64,000 nucleotides of DNA from Streptomyces gilvus (GTDB lineage Bacteria > Actinomycetota > Actinomycetes > Streptomycetales > Streptomycetaceae), in contig NZ_JAKWBE010000025.1 in NCBI RefSeq assembly GCF_022513565.1, positions 1 to 64,000 of the forward strand, given 5' to 3'. A program made the position numbers and the translations under genes. A model generated the notes under the pieces. It did not search any database, was not told the DNA's origin, and worked only from the letters and a program-made list of their open reading frames with translations. Shown here one piece after another: positions 16,780 to 25,538 of this stretch (position 1 is the first letter of the stretch; each line of letters opens with the position of its first letter).

Positions 16780-18350
16780 CGGGTGCCTCCTGCGAGGAGC
16801 TGTTGCACGGCCGGGTCGGTCAGGCCGAGAAGGGCCCTGGGCCACAGCCCGGCGACGACGGTGAGGGCGACGAGCGGAGTCCAGGCCGCGAACTCGTACG
16901 TGTGGACGTCGGCGAGTTCCGGCGCTTCCTGCGGTACGGCGCCCATGCAGACGCGGCGGACGACGACGAGCATGTACGCGGCGGTGAGGAGGGTGCCGAA
17001 GGCGGCGATCGCCATGAAGGTGAGGAAGGCGGGGCGGCTGAGGTCCGCGGCCGGCTTGAAGGCGCCGAACAGGGCCAGCATCTCGCCCCAGAACCCGGCC
17101 AGTCCCGGCAGGCCGAGCGAGGCGACCGCGGCGAACGCGAGGAGGCCGCCGAGGCGGGGGGCCTTGCCGTAGAGCGCGGCGCCGCTCTCCTCGGCGAGGG
17201 TGTCGAGGTCGGTCGTGCCGGTGCGGTCCTTGAGCCCTCCGACCAGGAAGAACAGCAGGCCGGTGATGAGGCCGTGGGCGATGTTGGCGAACAGGGCGCC
17301 GTTGACGCCGGTCGGGGTCATGGTCGCGATGCCGAGCAGGACGAAGCCCATGTGGCCGACGGAGGAATAGGCGATGAGCCGCTTGAGGTCGCCCTTGGCG
17401 CCCTGCTTGGCGAGGGCCAGGCAGGCCAGGGATCCGTAGATGATGCCGACGACGGCGAAGGCGGCGAGATAGGGGGCGAAGGTGTGGAAGCCGTCCGGCG
17501 CGATCGGGAGGAGGATCCGGACGAACCCGTACGTACCCATCTTCAGCAGGACACCGGCCAGCAGGACCGAACCGACGGTCGGGGCGGCGGTGTGGGCGTC
17601 GGGCAGCCAGCTGTGCAGCGGCCACATCGGTGTCTTGACCGCGAGCCCGATCCCGATCGCCAGAACGGCGATGACCTGCACGGATGTGGTGAGTGACCGG
17701 CCGTTGTCAGTGGCGAGTGCCACCATGTCGAAGGTGCCGGCCTTGATCCCGATCAGGAGCAGGCCGAGCAGCATGACGACCGAACCGAGCAGTGTGTAGA
17801 GGATGAACCGCCAGGCGGCCCGGGTCCTGCCCTCGCCGCCCCAGCGGGCGATGAGGAAGTACATCGGGATGAGCACCATCTCGAACGCCAGGAAGAACAG
17901 CAGCAGATCGAGGACGGCGAAGGTCGCGAGCGTGCCGGACTCGAGGACGAGCAGCAGGGCGACGAAGGCCTTCGGGGTCGGGCCCGCGGGCATCTTGAAG
18001 TACGAGTAGAGCGCGCAGAGGAAGGTCAGCAGCGCGGTCAGGACCAGAAGGGGGAGGGAGATGCCGTCGATGCCGAGGTGGATGCGCACATCGAGTGCGG
18101 GGATCCAGCTGATGTCGGTCGTGGCCTGCATCTTCGACGGGTGGTCGTGGTCGAAGCCGAGCGCGAGGACGATCGTCGCGATGAGGACCGCGCCGGTCAC
18201 GGTGACGCCGTGCCGGAGCACGGCCTGCCCGGGCGACTTCCCCTTCAGTCCGGGCGGTGCGGGCAGGAGAGCCGCGACCGCGCCGAGGAGCGGGGCGACG
18301 ACGACGAACGCCAGAAGGAACTGCATCACGGACTCGTTGATATCGATCAC
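16776..18350 (-). CDS. nuoM: NADH-quinone oxidoreductase subunit M (second nuo operon)
   Basis: A 524-residue antiporter-type membrane subunit. It carries the family core LHSWLPDAHTAAPTVGSVLLAG with the conserved Lys and His of the proton half-channel nearby. LVLIPMYFLIARWGGEGR shows the conserved glutamate-containing helix (FEMVLIPMYF). The GTG start at 18350 follows the nuoL stop by 6 bp; an in-frame GTG-ATG eight codons later is an alternative. It overlaps nuoN by 4 bp. Confidence 0.96.
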   Translation of the reverse strand: MIDINESVMQFLLAFVVVAPLLGAVAALLPAPPGLKGKSPGQAVLRHGVTVTGAVLIATIVLALGFDHDHPSKMQATTDISWIPALDVRIHLGIDGISLPLLVLTALLTFLCALYSYFKMPAGPTPKAFVALLLVLESGTLATFAVLDLLLFFLAFEMVLIPMYFLIARWGGEGRTRAAWRFILYTLLGSVVMLLGLLLIGIKAGTFDMVALATDNGRSLTTSVQVIAVLAIGIGLAVKTPMWPLHSWLPDAHTAAPTVGSVLLAGVLLKMGTYGFVRILLPIAPDGFHTFAPYLAAFAVVGIIYGSLACLALAKQGAKGDLKRLIAYSSVGHMGFVLLGIATMTPTGVNGALFANIAHGLITGLLFFLVGGLKDRTGTTDLDTLAEESGAALYGKAPRLGGLLAFAAVASLGLPGLAGFWGEMLALFGAFKPAADLSRPAFLTFMAIAAFGTLLTAAYMLVVVRRVCMGAVPQEAPELADVHTYEFAAWTPLVALTVVAGLWPRALLGLTDPAVQQLLAGGTR

Positions 18351-18356
18351 GCCTGC

Positions 18357-20351
18357 TCACGCTCCCGTGGCGACGAGGAGAACGGCGACCGCGAGGACGA
18401 CGGTGCCGGCGAGCAGCGCGCTCACATAGGTCTGCACATTGCCGGTCTGGGCACGGCGTACGGCGGCTCCGAGCAGCCGGGGCAGGGCGCCCGCACCGCG
18501 TACGTATGTCTCGACGACCTCGCGGTCCAGGAACCGCACGAGGCTCGCTCCGGCCTGGACCGGGCGGACGAAGAGGGTCGCGTACACGGCGTCGAGGTGG
18601 AAGCCGACGGCCGCGTGCCGGTGCAGGGGACCGAGCAGCAGCCGTCCGGGGTCGGCGGGATCGGGCGCGTGGGCCACTCCCCCGTACGCGGGCGCGTGGC
18701 TGGCGATCGCCTCGGCCTCTACCAGCCCGGCGTCGCCCTCGGGGTGGGCCGCGACCGCTCCCAGCGGAACGCGGGCGGCGAGGGCGGTGGTGTGGCGCCA
18801 GGCCGCGTAGGTGACGATGACGCCGGCCAGGGCCAGTCCCGTGCCGACGACGGAGGTGGTCAGGGTCGGGGTGAGGTCGTGGCCGTCGAACCAGTCCGGC
18901 AGCAGGCGGAAGGTGAACCCGCCCAGCGCGAGGGACGGCACGGCGAGCACCCACAGCACGACGGTCATGGTGAGGGGTTGCCTGCCGTGGTCGGGGGCCT
19001 CGGCGCCTCGGCCGTGGAAGGCCAGCAGCCACAGGCGCGTCGCGTACGCGGCGGTGAGCAGGGCCGTGAGCAGACCGGCGACGAGGGTGATCCAGCCGGA
19101 GGCTGCGGGGACGTGCTCGGTGTGGCCGGTGACGACGTGCTCGGCGGCGCCCAGGACGGACTCCTTGGAGAAGAAGCCGCTGAAGGGCGGGATCGCGGCG
19201 AGCGCGAGCAGCGCCACGGTCATGGTCCAGAAGGCGTCTGGGACGCGGTCGCGCAGGTTGCTCACGCGGGACATCGCGGCCAGCGAGTTGGTGCCGGCGG
19301 CATGGATGACGACGCCGGCGGCCAGGAACAGCAGTGCCTTGAAGGCGCCGTGCGTGAGGAGGTGGAAGACGGCGGCCCCGCGCTCGCCGACGGCGAGGGC
19401 GCCGGTCATGTAGCCGAGCTGGCCGATGGTCGAGTAGGCGAGGACCCGCTTGATGTCGTCCTGGGCGAGCGCGGCGAGACCGGAGCCGAGCATCGTGACG
19501 GCGGCCATGACGGCGAGGACGACCATCGCGGCCCGGCTGGCCTCGAACACGGGGAGGAGACGGGCGACGAAGTAGACACCGGCGGCCACCATGGTCGCCG
19601 CGTGGATCAGTGCGGAGACGGGCGTCGGGCCCGCCATCGCGTCGGGAAGCCAGCTGTGCAGCGGGAACTGCGCCGACTTGCCCGCCACGCCTGCCAAAAG
19701 CAGCAGGGCGATGACGGTCGGGTGGCCGAGTCCGCCGTGCGCGACGGCGCCGAGGACCTTGGTGATGCGGAAGGAGCCGGTCTCGGTGGCGAGCGCGAAC
19801 AGACCGATCAGGAAGGGGACATCACCGAGCTTGGTCACCAGGAAGGCCTTGATGGAGGCGGCACGGGCCTCCGGGGTCTCCCAGTAGTGGCCGACGAGGA
19901 AGTAGGAGCAGATGCCCATGATCTCCCAGCCGACCAGCAGCACGATCAGGTCGCCGGAGTAGACGACGAGCAGCATCGCGGAGGTGAACAGCGAGACGAG
20001 AGCGGCGTACGAGGGGTAGCGCGGGTCGTCGCGGAGGTAGCCCGTGGAGTAGATCTGCACGCAGGTCGCGACCACGCCGACCAGGACGGCGACGAGAGCG
20101 GCGAAGCCGTCGAGGTGGAGGGAGAGCTCGATCGGGACGGAGCCGGTGGGGGTCAGCTCGGTGGCCGCGTCGACGGCCCGTCCGCCGCCTTGGTCCGCCG
20201 CGACGAGGACGGCGAGGACGAGGGCCGCGAGGGTCGGCACAACGGCCAGCGGCCGGACGAAGCCGGGAGTCGTACGGCCCAGCAGCAGGCCTGCGACCGC
20301 CCCCAGGAAGGGCAGGAGGGGGACGAGGACGGCGAGGGTGGTCGTGGTCAC
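18357..20351 (-). CDS. nuoL: NADH-quinone oxidoreductase subunit L (second nuo operon)
   Basis: A 664-residue antiporter-type subunit, the largest of the cluster. The central part has LHSWLPDAMAGPTPVSALIHAATMV, the diagnostic NuoL segment. The C-terminal extension (about residues 490-664) matches the long lateral helix and anchor of NuoL. GTG start at 20351 overlaps the nuoK stop by 4 bp (GTGA). Full length indicates an intact distal proton pump module. Confidence 0.97.
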   Translation of the reverse strand: MTTTTLAVLVPLLPFLGAVAGLLLGRTTPGFVRPLAVVPTLAALVLAVLVAADQGGGRAVDAATELTPTGSVPIELSLHLDGFAALVAVLVGVVATCVQIYSTGYLRDDPRYPSYAALVSLFTSAMLLVVYSGDLIVLLVGWEIMGICSYFLVGHYWETPEARAASIKAFLVTKLGDVPFLIGLFALATETGSFRITKVLGAVAHGGLGHPTVIALLLLAGVAGKSAQFPLHSWLPDAMAGPTPVSALIHAATMVAAGVYFVARLLPVFEASRAAMVVLAVMAAVTMLGSGLAALAQDDIKRVLAYSTIGQLGYMTGALAVGERGAAVFHLLTHGAFKALLFLAAGVVIHAAGTNSLAAMSRVSNLRDRVPDAFWTMTVALLALAAIPPFSGFFSKESVLGAAEHVVTGHTEHVPAASGWITLVAGLLTALLTAAYATRLWLLAFHGRGAEAPDHGRQPLTMTVVLWVLAVPSLALGGFTFRLLPDWFDGHDLTPTLTTSVVGTGLALAGVIVTYAAWRHTTALAARVPLGAVAAHPEGDAGLVEAEAIASHAPAYGGVAHAPDPADPGRLLLGPLHRHAAVGFHLDAVYATLFVRPVQAGASLVRFLDREVVETYVRGAGALPRLLGAAVRRAQTGNVQTYVSALLAGTVVLAVAVLLVATGA

Positions 20352-20746
20352 GCGGTGGCCTCGGTCTTCCCGGCCCGGCCGGCCTGCTCGGCCGCGAGGG
20401 CGTCACTGTCGGGGCCGTCGGTCTCGTGGCCCTCGGCGGTGTCCCGGAGCTTGTCGATGTCCGAGGTGCCGCGGTTGCGGTAGACGGCGAGGACGATCGC
20501 CAGGCCGATGCCGATCTCGGCGGCGGCGATGGCGATGGTGAACAGGGTCAGGGCCTGACCGGAGTGCAGGGTGTCCCGGGTGGTCCGGCTGAGCCAGACG
20601 TCGAAGGCGACCAGGTTCAGGTTGACGGCGTTGAGCATCAGCTCGACCGACATGAGCACGAGGATCGCGTTGCGGCGGGCGAGGACTCCGTACAGGCCCG
20701 TGCAGAAGAGGAGGGCGGCCAGCACGGCGGGATAGGCGAGGTGCAT
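20348..20746 (-). CDS. nuoK: NADH-quinone oxidoreductase subunit K (second nuo operon)
   Basis: A 132-residue three-helix membrane subunit with the diagnostic RRNAILVLMSVELMLNAVNL segment carrying the conserved helix-2 glutamate. A polar C-terminal tail of about 30 residues (rich in Glu, Asp and Gly) makes it longer than the usual 100 residues. The ATG start abuts the nuoJ stop (1-bp overlap) and its stop overlaps nuoL. Confidence 0.96.
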   Translation of the reverse strand: MHLAYPAVLAALLFCTGLYGVLARRNAILVLMSVELMLNAVNLNLVAFDVWLSRTTRDTLHSGQALTLFTIAIAAAEIGIGLAIVLAVYRNRGTSDIDKLRDTAEGHETDGPDSDALAAEQAGRAGKTEATA

Positions 20747-21438
20747 CAGCGGGCGCCTTCCTGCTCGGCCGGGCTCTGCTGCACGGCGGACTTCGACTGC
20801 CCGGCGGGGGCCTGTCCCCCGATCGGGTGATTCCGGGAATCCGGGACGGATGGGGAACCACCGGTCACGGCCCGGGAGTTCACAGGGGGAGAGCTCGACT
20901 CGGCCTTCGCCTTGCGGGACAGGACGATGGCGCCGACCAGTGCGGCGAGGAGGAGGACGGAGAGGGCCTCGAAGGGAAGGACCCAGTTCTGGAACAGGCT
21001 GGCGCCGGTCACGGCCGTGGATCCGGAGGCGGGGCCGTCCAGGTCGACCCAGGTCGTGCGGAAGGCGTCGACGACGACCCAGACCAGGGCGGCAGCCGCG
21101 GCGACGGCCACGGTGAGGGCGGCCCAGCGGTTTCCGGAGTCGGCGTCCGGCGATCGGCCGATGGGGGCCTTCGTGAGCATGAGACCGAAGAGGAGGAGCA
21201 CGACGACGGAACCGACATAGATGAGGACCTGCACCCAGGCGATGAACTCGGCGGTGAGCAGGAGGTATTCGACGGCCAGACCACCCAGGGTGACCACCAG
21301 CCAGAGGGCGGCGTGCACCAGCTGTCGGGTGGTGACGGTGACGAGCGCGGCGCCGAAGGTGACCAGGCCGACGAGGAGGAAGGCGATCTCGACTCCGGTC
21401 GGGGAGAGGAAGCCGTGTTCCGCGGCGGAGAGGGTCAC
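20746..21438 (-). CDS. nuoJ: NADH-quinone oxidoreductase subunit J (second nuo operon)
   Basis: A 230-residue membrane subunit with five hydrophobic segments and the conserved helix-3 core LTAEFIAWVQVLIYVGSVVVLLLFG (a glutamate plus a pi-bulge-type glycine-rich helix). The last 40 residues are a Ser/Pro/Gln/Glu-rich disordered tail. The GTG start at 21438 overlaps the nuoI stop by 4 bp (GTGA), and the gene ends where nuoK begins. Confidence 0.94.
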   Translation of the reverse strand: MTLSAAEHGFLSPTGVEIAFLLVGLVTFGAALVTVTTRQLVHAALWLVVTLGGLAVEYLLLTAEFIAWVQVLIYVGSVVVLLLFGLMLTKAPIGRSPDADSGNRWAALTVAVAAAAALVWVVVDAFRTTWVDLDGPASGSTAVTGASLFQNWVLPFEALSVLLLAALVGAIVLSRKAKAESSSPPVNSRAVTGGSPSVPDSRNHPIGGQAPAGQSKSAVQQSPAEQEGAR

Positions 21439-22061
21439 GGCTGTTCTCCCTGCGGCTCGGTCGGTCCCTGCGGCTCGGTCGGCTCCGTCTGCGCCGCCGC
21501 CAGTTTCTCGGCGGTCTTGCGGGCGGCGGCGATCTCCTTCGGCTCCTCCGCGCCGGGATCGAGAGCGGGCGGGGCCGGGACCGTCCACATCCACTCGCGG
21601 AGCTTGTCGCGTTCGTGGGTGAGTTCGTGGATGTCGGTCTCGGCGTACTCGAACTCCGGTGACCAGAACAGGGCGTCGAAAGGACAGACCTCGATGCAGA
21701 TACCGCAGTACATGCACAGGGAGAAGTCGATGGCGAAGCGGTCCAGGACGTTGCGGCTGCGCTCGCGTCCGCCGGGGGCGGCCGGCGGGACGGTCTCCTT
21801 GTGGGAGTCGATGTAGATGCACCAGTCCGGGCACTCCCGGGCGCACAGCATGCAGACCGTGCAGTTCTCCTCGAACAGGCCGATCACGCCTCGGGTGCGG
21901 GGCGGAAGGTCGGGCTGGACGTCGGGGTACTGCTCGGTGACGGTCTTCTTCGTCATCGTGCGGAGGGTGACGGCCAGGCCCTTGGCCAGGCCGGAGCCGG
22001 GGAAGCGGGGCCGGGCCGGCGGGGCAACGCCACGCCGGGTGGACGGGACGGGCTCGGCCAT
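21435..22061 (-). CDS. nuoI: NADH-quinone oxidoreductase subunit I, 2x[4Fe-4S] (second nuo operon)
   Basis: A 208-residue ferredoxin-like subunit. Two four-cysteine clusters are intact: CTVCMLCARECP and CMYCGICIEVCP, ligating N6a and N6b. Residues 150-208 form an Ala/Glu/Pro-rich extension ending TEPQGPTEPQGEQP. The ATG at 22061 follows the nuoH stop by 2 bp. Because NuoG, NuoF and NuoE are missing from the operon, this would be the entry point for electrons, possibly from a ferredoxin. Confidence 0.95.
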   Translation of the reverse strand: MAEPVPSTRRGVAPPARPRFPGSGLAKGLAVTLRTMTKKTVTEQYPDVQPDLPPRTRGVIGLFEENCTVCMLCARECPDWCIYIDSHKETVPPAAPGGRERSRNVLDRFAIDFSLCMYCGICIEVCPFDALFWSPEFEYAETDIHELTHERDKLREWMWTVPAPPALDPGAEEPKEIAAARKTAEKLAAAQTEPTEPQGPTEPQGEQP

Positions 22062-22063
22062 GG

Positions 22064-23032
22064 CTACTGGATCACCACCTTGACGATGCCGGTGAGGGCG
22101 ATCTGAGCGAGGGAGAGGGGGACGAGGAGAGTCCAGGAGAGTTTCTGGAGCTGGTCCTCGCGCAGGCGGGGGTAGGTGACGCGGAGCCAGATCACGACGA
22201 AGGCGAGGACGGCCGTCTTCAACAGGGTCCACACCCAGCCGAGGCCGTCGGCGCCCCAGGGGCCGTGCCAGCCGCCGAGGAAGAGGACGGTGGTCAGGCC
22301 GCACAGGACGATGATCCCGGCGTACTCGGCGAGGAGGAACAGGGCGAAGCGGAGGCCGGTGTACTCGGTGTAGGCGCCGAAGATGATCTCCGAGTCGGCC
22401 ACGGGCATGTCGAAGGGCGGCCGCTGGAGTTCGGCGAGTCCGGCGACGAAGAAGACGACGGCGCCGACGATCTGCCAGGGCAGCCACCACCAGTGGAACG
22501 CGTCGAGGATGCCGGGGAGGGAGACGGTGCCGGCCGCCATCGCGACGGAGGCAGCGGCGAGGAGCATCGGGAGCTCGTAGGCGAGGAGCTGGGCGGCGGT
22601 GCGGAGGCCGCCGAGGAGGGAGAACTTGTTGGCGGAGGCCCAGCCGGCCATGAGGGAGCCGAGGACGCCGACGCCCATCACCGCGAGGACGAAGAAGATG
22701 CCGGCGTCCAGGACCTGGCCGACGGCGCCCTCGCCGGGGCCGATGGGGATGGCGAGGAGGACGACGAGGTACGGGAGGAGGGCGACGGCGGGGGCGAGCT
22801 GGAACACGCGGCGGTCGGCGCCGGCCGGTACGACGTCTTCCTTCTGGGCGAACTTCACGCCGTCGGCGACGAGTTGGGCCCAGCCGTGGAATCCGCCCGC
22901 GTACATCGGGCCGAGGCGGCCCTGCATGTGGGCCATCACCTTGTGCTCGGTCTGACCGACGATCAGGGGGAAGGTGAGAAAGACGACGAACACGACCAGG
23001 AGTCGCAGGGCGACGTCGAGAGCGCCGTTCAC
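22064..23032 (-). CDS. nuoH: NADH-quinone oxidoreductase subunit H (second nuo operon)
   Basis: A 322-residue membrane subunit linking the peripheral and membrane arms and forming part of the quinone chamber. Typical segments are EHKVMAHMQGRLGPMYAGG near the N-terminus and LAELQRPPFDMPVADSEIIF (the conserved acidic quinone-channel loop). YTEYTGLRFALFLLAEY follows. The GTG start at 23032 overlaps the nuoC stop by 4 bp. nuoD, which normally lies between C and H, is absent. Confidence 0.96.
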   Translation of the reverse strand: MNGALDVALRLLVVFVVFLTFPLIVGQTEHKVMAHMQGRLGPMYAGGFHGWAQLVADGVKFAQKEDVVPAGADRRVFQLAPAVALLPYLVVLLAIPIGPGEGAVGQVLDAGIFFVLAVMGVGVLGSLMAGWASANKFSLLGGLRTAAQLLAYELPMLLAAASVAMAAGTVSLPGILDAFHWWWLPWQIVGAVVFFVAGLAELQRPPFDMPVADSEIIFGAYTEYTGLRFALFLLAEYAGIIVLCGLTTVLFLGGWHGPWGADGLGWVWTLLKTAVLAFVVIWLRVTYPRLREDQLQKLSWTLLVPLSLAQIALTGIVKVVIQ

Positions 23033-24759
23033 TGCGTGCCTCCTGCGGGGTCTTCGGGGCTGGGGGTGTCGGGGCTGGGGGTGTCGCGGGCGGGTTCTTG
23101 TGACGCGGGCCTGTTCTGTCCGGTCTGCTCGGGGGTGGTCGGCTCCGGTGCCGGAGCGGGGGTCGGCTGGTCGGCCCCCTCCTGCGGCCGGGGCTTGGGG
23201 GCCGGGCGGGCGGATGGGGCGGGGTCGTCGAAGGCTGGGCGGGCGTGGTGCCAGGGAGCGTCCGGGCTGCGCGGGGCCGTGGGCGCCTTCGGTTCGGGTG
23301 TGGTCGAGGTGGGCCGTGACCGGGCGCCCTGGTCGGTCGACGCCGAGCCCCGCTGGCTCGCCGAGCCCTGGCTCGAACTCCGCGACCGCCGGGGGGCGGT
23401 GGGCGCCGCTGGGGCGGGGGGCTCAGAGGCAGGGGGCTCCGAGGCGCCGGTCGGGGACTCGGCAGCCCCGGCTGCGGGCTCGGCGGCCTCGGCTGCAGGC
23501 TCGGCGGCCTCGGCTGCGGGCTCGGCGGCCTCGGCTGCGGGGGTTGCGGGCTCGGCGGCAGGCGTCACGTCCTCAGCCCGAGGCGCTGACCCCTCCGCCG
23601 CGCTCTGGGTGCCCGCCGCCGTCTGACTCACGGAACCGTCGGTCGCCGAGCGGGTACGCCGGGGTGTGGTGGTCGACGGGGCATCTGCAGCGGGGGTCTT
23701 GCCGACCACCGTCTCGGCCTGACTCGCCGAACCTTCAGCCGCCGAACGCGCACGCCGGGGTGTGGTGGTCGACGGGGCATCTGCAGCGGGGGTCTTGCCG
23801 ACCACCGTCTCGGCCTGACTCGCCGAACCTTCAGCCGCCGAACGCGCACGCCGGGACTCTGCCCCCTCCGACGTCCTCGTCTGGCTCGCCGAGCCCTCAG
23901 CCGCCGAACGCGCACGCCGCGGGCCTGCCCCCGACGCGCCTGGCGTCTGGCTCGCCGAGCCCTCGGCTGTCGTGCGGGTGCGGCGTGTGGCGGACGTCGG
24001 AGGGTTGGGTGCCGGCGTTGGAGGCTCGGGCTTCTCCGTGGGGGTGTTTGTCTGGCTGGCGGAGCCTTCGGATGCCGAGCGGGTTCGGCGGGGCGGGCGG
24101 TCGGCTGCGGTACGGGTCGGGCGGTCTGGCGCAGTCCGGTCCGCTGCCGTGCGGCCCGCTGCTCGGGTGGGGCGGGACGGGGCCGGGGGGAGTTGGCCCT
24201 TCAGGGGGCCCCACTCGTTGGGGTCGGGGACGCCCGGGGGGAGCATCTGGCGACGTTTGGGGCCGCCGTGGTCGGATTCGCCGGGCTCCTTGGCGCCGGG
24301 CCAGGCCTTGGCGACTCGGGCGGCGAGGACGAAGTCCTTGCGGAGGGGGTGGCCCTCGAAGGTCTCCGGGAGGAGGAGGTGGTCCAGTGCCGGGTGGCCT
24401 TCGAAGGTCACGCCGAACATTTCGTGGGTCTCGCGTTCGTGCCATGCGGCGCCCGCGTAGAGGTTCACCGCGCTCGGGAGCGCAGGCGCCTCGTGCGGGA
24501 CCGTCGTACGCAGGAGGAGGCGGCGGACCGGGGCGAGGGCCACGACGTGTGCGGAGACACGGAAGCCCGTGCCGGGTTCGTCGACCGCGCTCAGCCAGTC
24601 GAAGTAGGTGCAGGCCAGTTGGTCACGGGCCACCGCCAGCGCGGTGAGCCAGGAGGCGGGCGGTACGTCCACGGTCAGGACGTCATAGGACAGGTCCGCC
24701 GTGGCCTCCGTACCGAACAGTTCCTCGACCGGGGCGGGAAGCCAGCCGACCGTGTTCAT
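23029..24759 (-). CDS. nuoC: NADH-quinone oxidoreductase subunit C with a 400-residue Arg/Ser repeat tail
   Basis: A 576-residue protein. Residues 1-150 form the 30-kDa (NuoC) domain, ending with the diagnostic HEREThEMFGV-type motif (WHERETHEMFGVTFEGHP) and GHPLRKDF. Everything from about 160 to 576 is low-complexity. Residues 224-470 contain seven clear copies of R-R-x-R-S/T-x-x-E/D/Q-G-S-x-S-Q (at 224, 259, 281, 303, 335, 367 and 457), one degenerate copy near 385, and an AAEP-repeat at 400-432. Residues 303-334 and 335-366 are an exact 96-bp duplication. Normal NuoC is about 200 residues. It overlaps nuoB by 4 bp. Confidence 0.93.
   Translation of the reverse strand: MNTVGWLPAPVEELFGTEATADLSYDVLTVDVPPASWLTALAVARDQLACTYFDWLSAVDEPGTGFRVSAHVVALAPVRRLLLRTTVPHEAPALPSAVNLYAGAAWHERETHEMFGVTFEGHPALDHLLLPETFEGHPLRKDFVLAARVAKAWPGAKEPGESDHGGPKRRQMLPPGVPDPNEWGPLKGQLPPAPSRPTRAAGRTAADRTAPDRPTRTAADRPPRRTRSASEGSASQTNTPTEKPEPPTPAPNPPTSATRRTRTTAEGSASQTPGASGAGPRRARSAAEGSASQTRTSEGAESRRARSAAEGSASQAETVVGKTPAADAPSTTTPRRARSAAEGSASQAETVVGKTPAADAPSTTTPRRTRSATDGSVSQTAAGTQSAAEGSAPRAEDVTPAAEPATPAAEAAEPAAEAAEPAAEAAEPAAGAAESPTGASEPPASEPPAPAAPTAPRRSRSSSQGSASQRGSASTDQGARSRPTSTTPEPKAPTAPRSPDAPWHHARPAFDDPAPSARPAPKPRPQEGADQPTPAPAPEPTTPEQTGQNRPASQEPARDTPSPDTPSPEDPAGGTQ
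23350..24090. repeat. Tandem in-frame repeats in the nuoC tail
   Basis: The repeat units encode the EGSASQ motif. Three copies contain the palindrome GGCTCGCCGAGCC (near 23354, 23883 and 23950), and others are point variants of it. A perfect 96-bp duplication occupies 23662-23757 and 23758-23853. All changes preserve the reading frame. Confidence 0.88.
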
Positions 24760-25538
24760 CGGCCCTCCTCTGCAGCGGGAGGGTCGGAAGCCGGAGAGTC
24801 ATCGGCAGCGGAATCGGCGTCGGCGTCGGCATCGGAAACACCGGCCTCCGAAGACGAAGTCCCGGCCTCTGATGAGGCCCGTGTGCCAGAAGCCGGCCCC
24901 CTCACCAACCCGCTCTGCAGCGCCCCCACCGACGCCCGGCCACCCGTGTCGACCGCGCCGTACCGTTCGCCCAGGGACTCCCTGGCGATCTTCTCCTGGA
25001 GTTTGAGGATGCCCTGGAGGAGGGCTTCGGGGCGGGGTGGGCAGCCGGGGACGTAGACGTCGACCGGGATGATCTGGTCGACGCCCTTGGTGACGGAGTA
25101 GGAGTCCCAGTAGGGGCCGCCGCAGTTGGAGCAGGCGCCGAAGGAGATGACGTACTTCGGTTCCGGCATCTGTTCGTACAGGCGCTTCACAGCCGGGGCC
25201 ATCTTGTCCGTGACCGTGCCCGAGACGACCATCAGGTCGGCCTGGCGCGGGCCCGGGGCGAAGGGGATCACGCCGAGGCGGATGAAGTCGTGGCGGGCCA
25301 TCGACGCGGCGATGAACTCGATCGCGCAGCAGGCCAGGCCGAAGTTGAAGACCCAGAGGGAGTAGCGGCGGCCCCAGTTGAGGATCACCTTCATCGGCTC
25401 GGGCGCGAGGCGCGCGAGAGCGCCGAGCCGCTTCGGCTCCGGCAACAGAACCGGCTGCTCCGGCAACCGCTGCTCCGGTGGCAGAACCGGCGGCTGCCCC
25501 TCGGCGGCGGTGACGTCGGTGTCTGGCCTCACGTCCAT
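24756..25538 (-). CDS. nuoB: NADH-quinone oxidoreductase subunit B (second nuo operon), acidic tail
   Basis: A 260-residue Fe-S subunit holding cluster N2. The ligands are present: CC at residues 70-71 (FGLACCAIEF), Cys136 in ACSNCGG and Cys166 in VPGCPPRP. Residues 1-45 and 205-260 are extensions; the C-terminal one is acidic (SDADADADSAADDSPASD). The ATG at 25538 overlaps the end of nuoA by 10 bp, and the stop overlaps nuoC. N2 normally passes electrons to quinone at the NuoB-NuoD interface, but no NuoD is encoded here. Confidence 0.95.
   Translation of the reverse strand: MDVRPDTDVTAAEGQPPVLPPEQRLPEQPVLLPEPKRLGALARLAPEPMKVILNWGRRYSLWVFNFGLACCAIEFIAASMARHDFIRLGVIPFAPGPRQADLMVVSGTVTDKMAPAVKRLYEQMPEPKYVISFGACSNCGGPYWDSYSVTKGVDQIIPVDVYVPGCPPRPEALLQGILKLQEKIARESLGERYGAVDTGGRASVGALQSGLVRGPASGTRASSEAGTSSSEAGVSDADADADSAADDSPASDPPAAEEGR

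Noticed and set aside
14920..17172. Long plus-strand frame opposite nuoN and nuoM
   Set aside because: Gly/Glu-rich shadow of the membrane subunits.
18078..20483. Long plus-strand frame opposite nuoL
   Set aside because: Low-complexity Gly/Glu/Asp/Arg composition typical of an antisense shadow; nuoL is unambiguous.
23662..23853. Mobile element signature in the 96-bp duplication
   Set aside because: There are no terminal inverted repeats, transposase or target-site duplication; it is a local in-frame tandem duplication.
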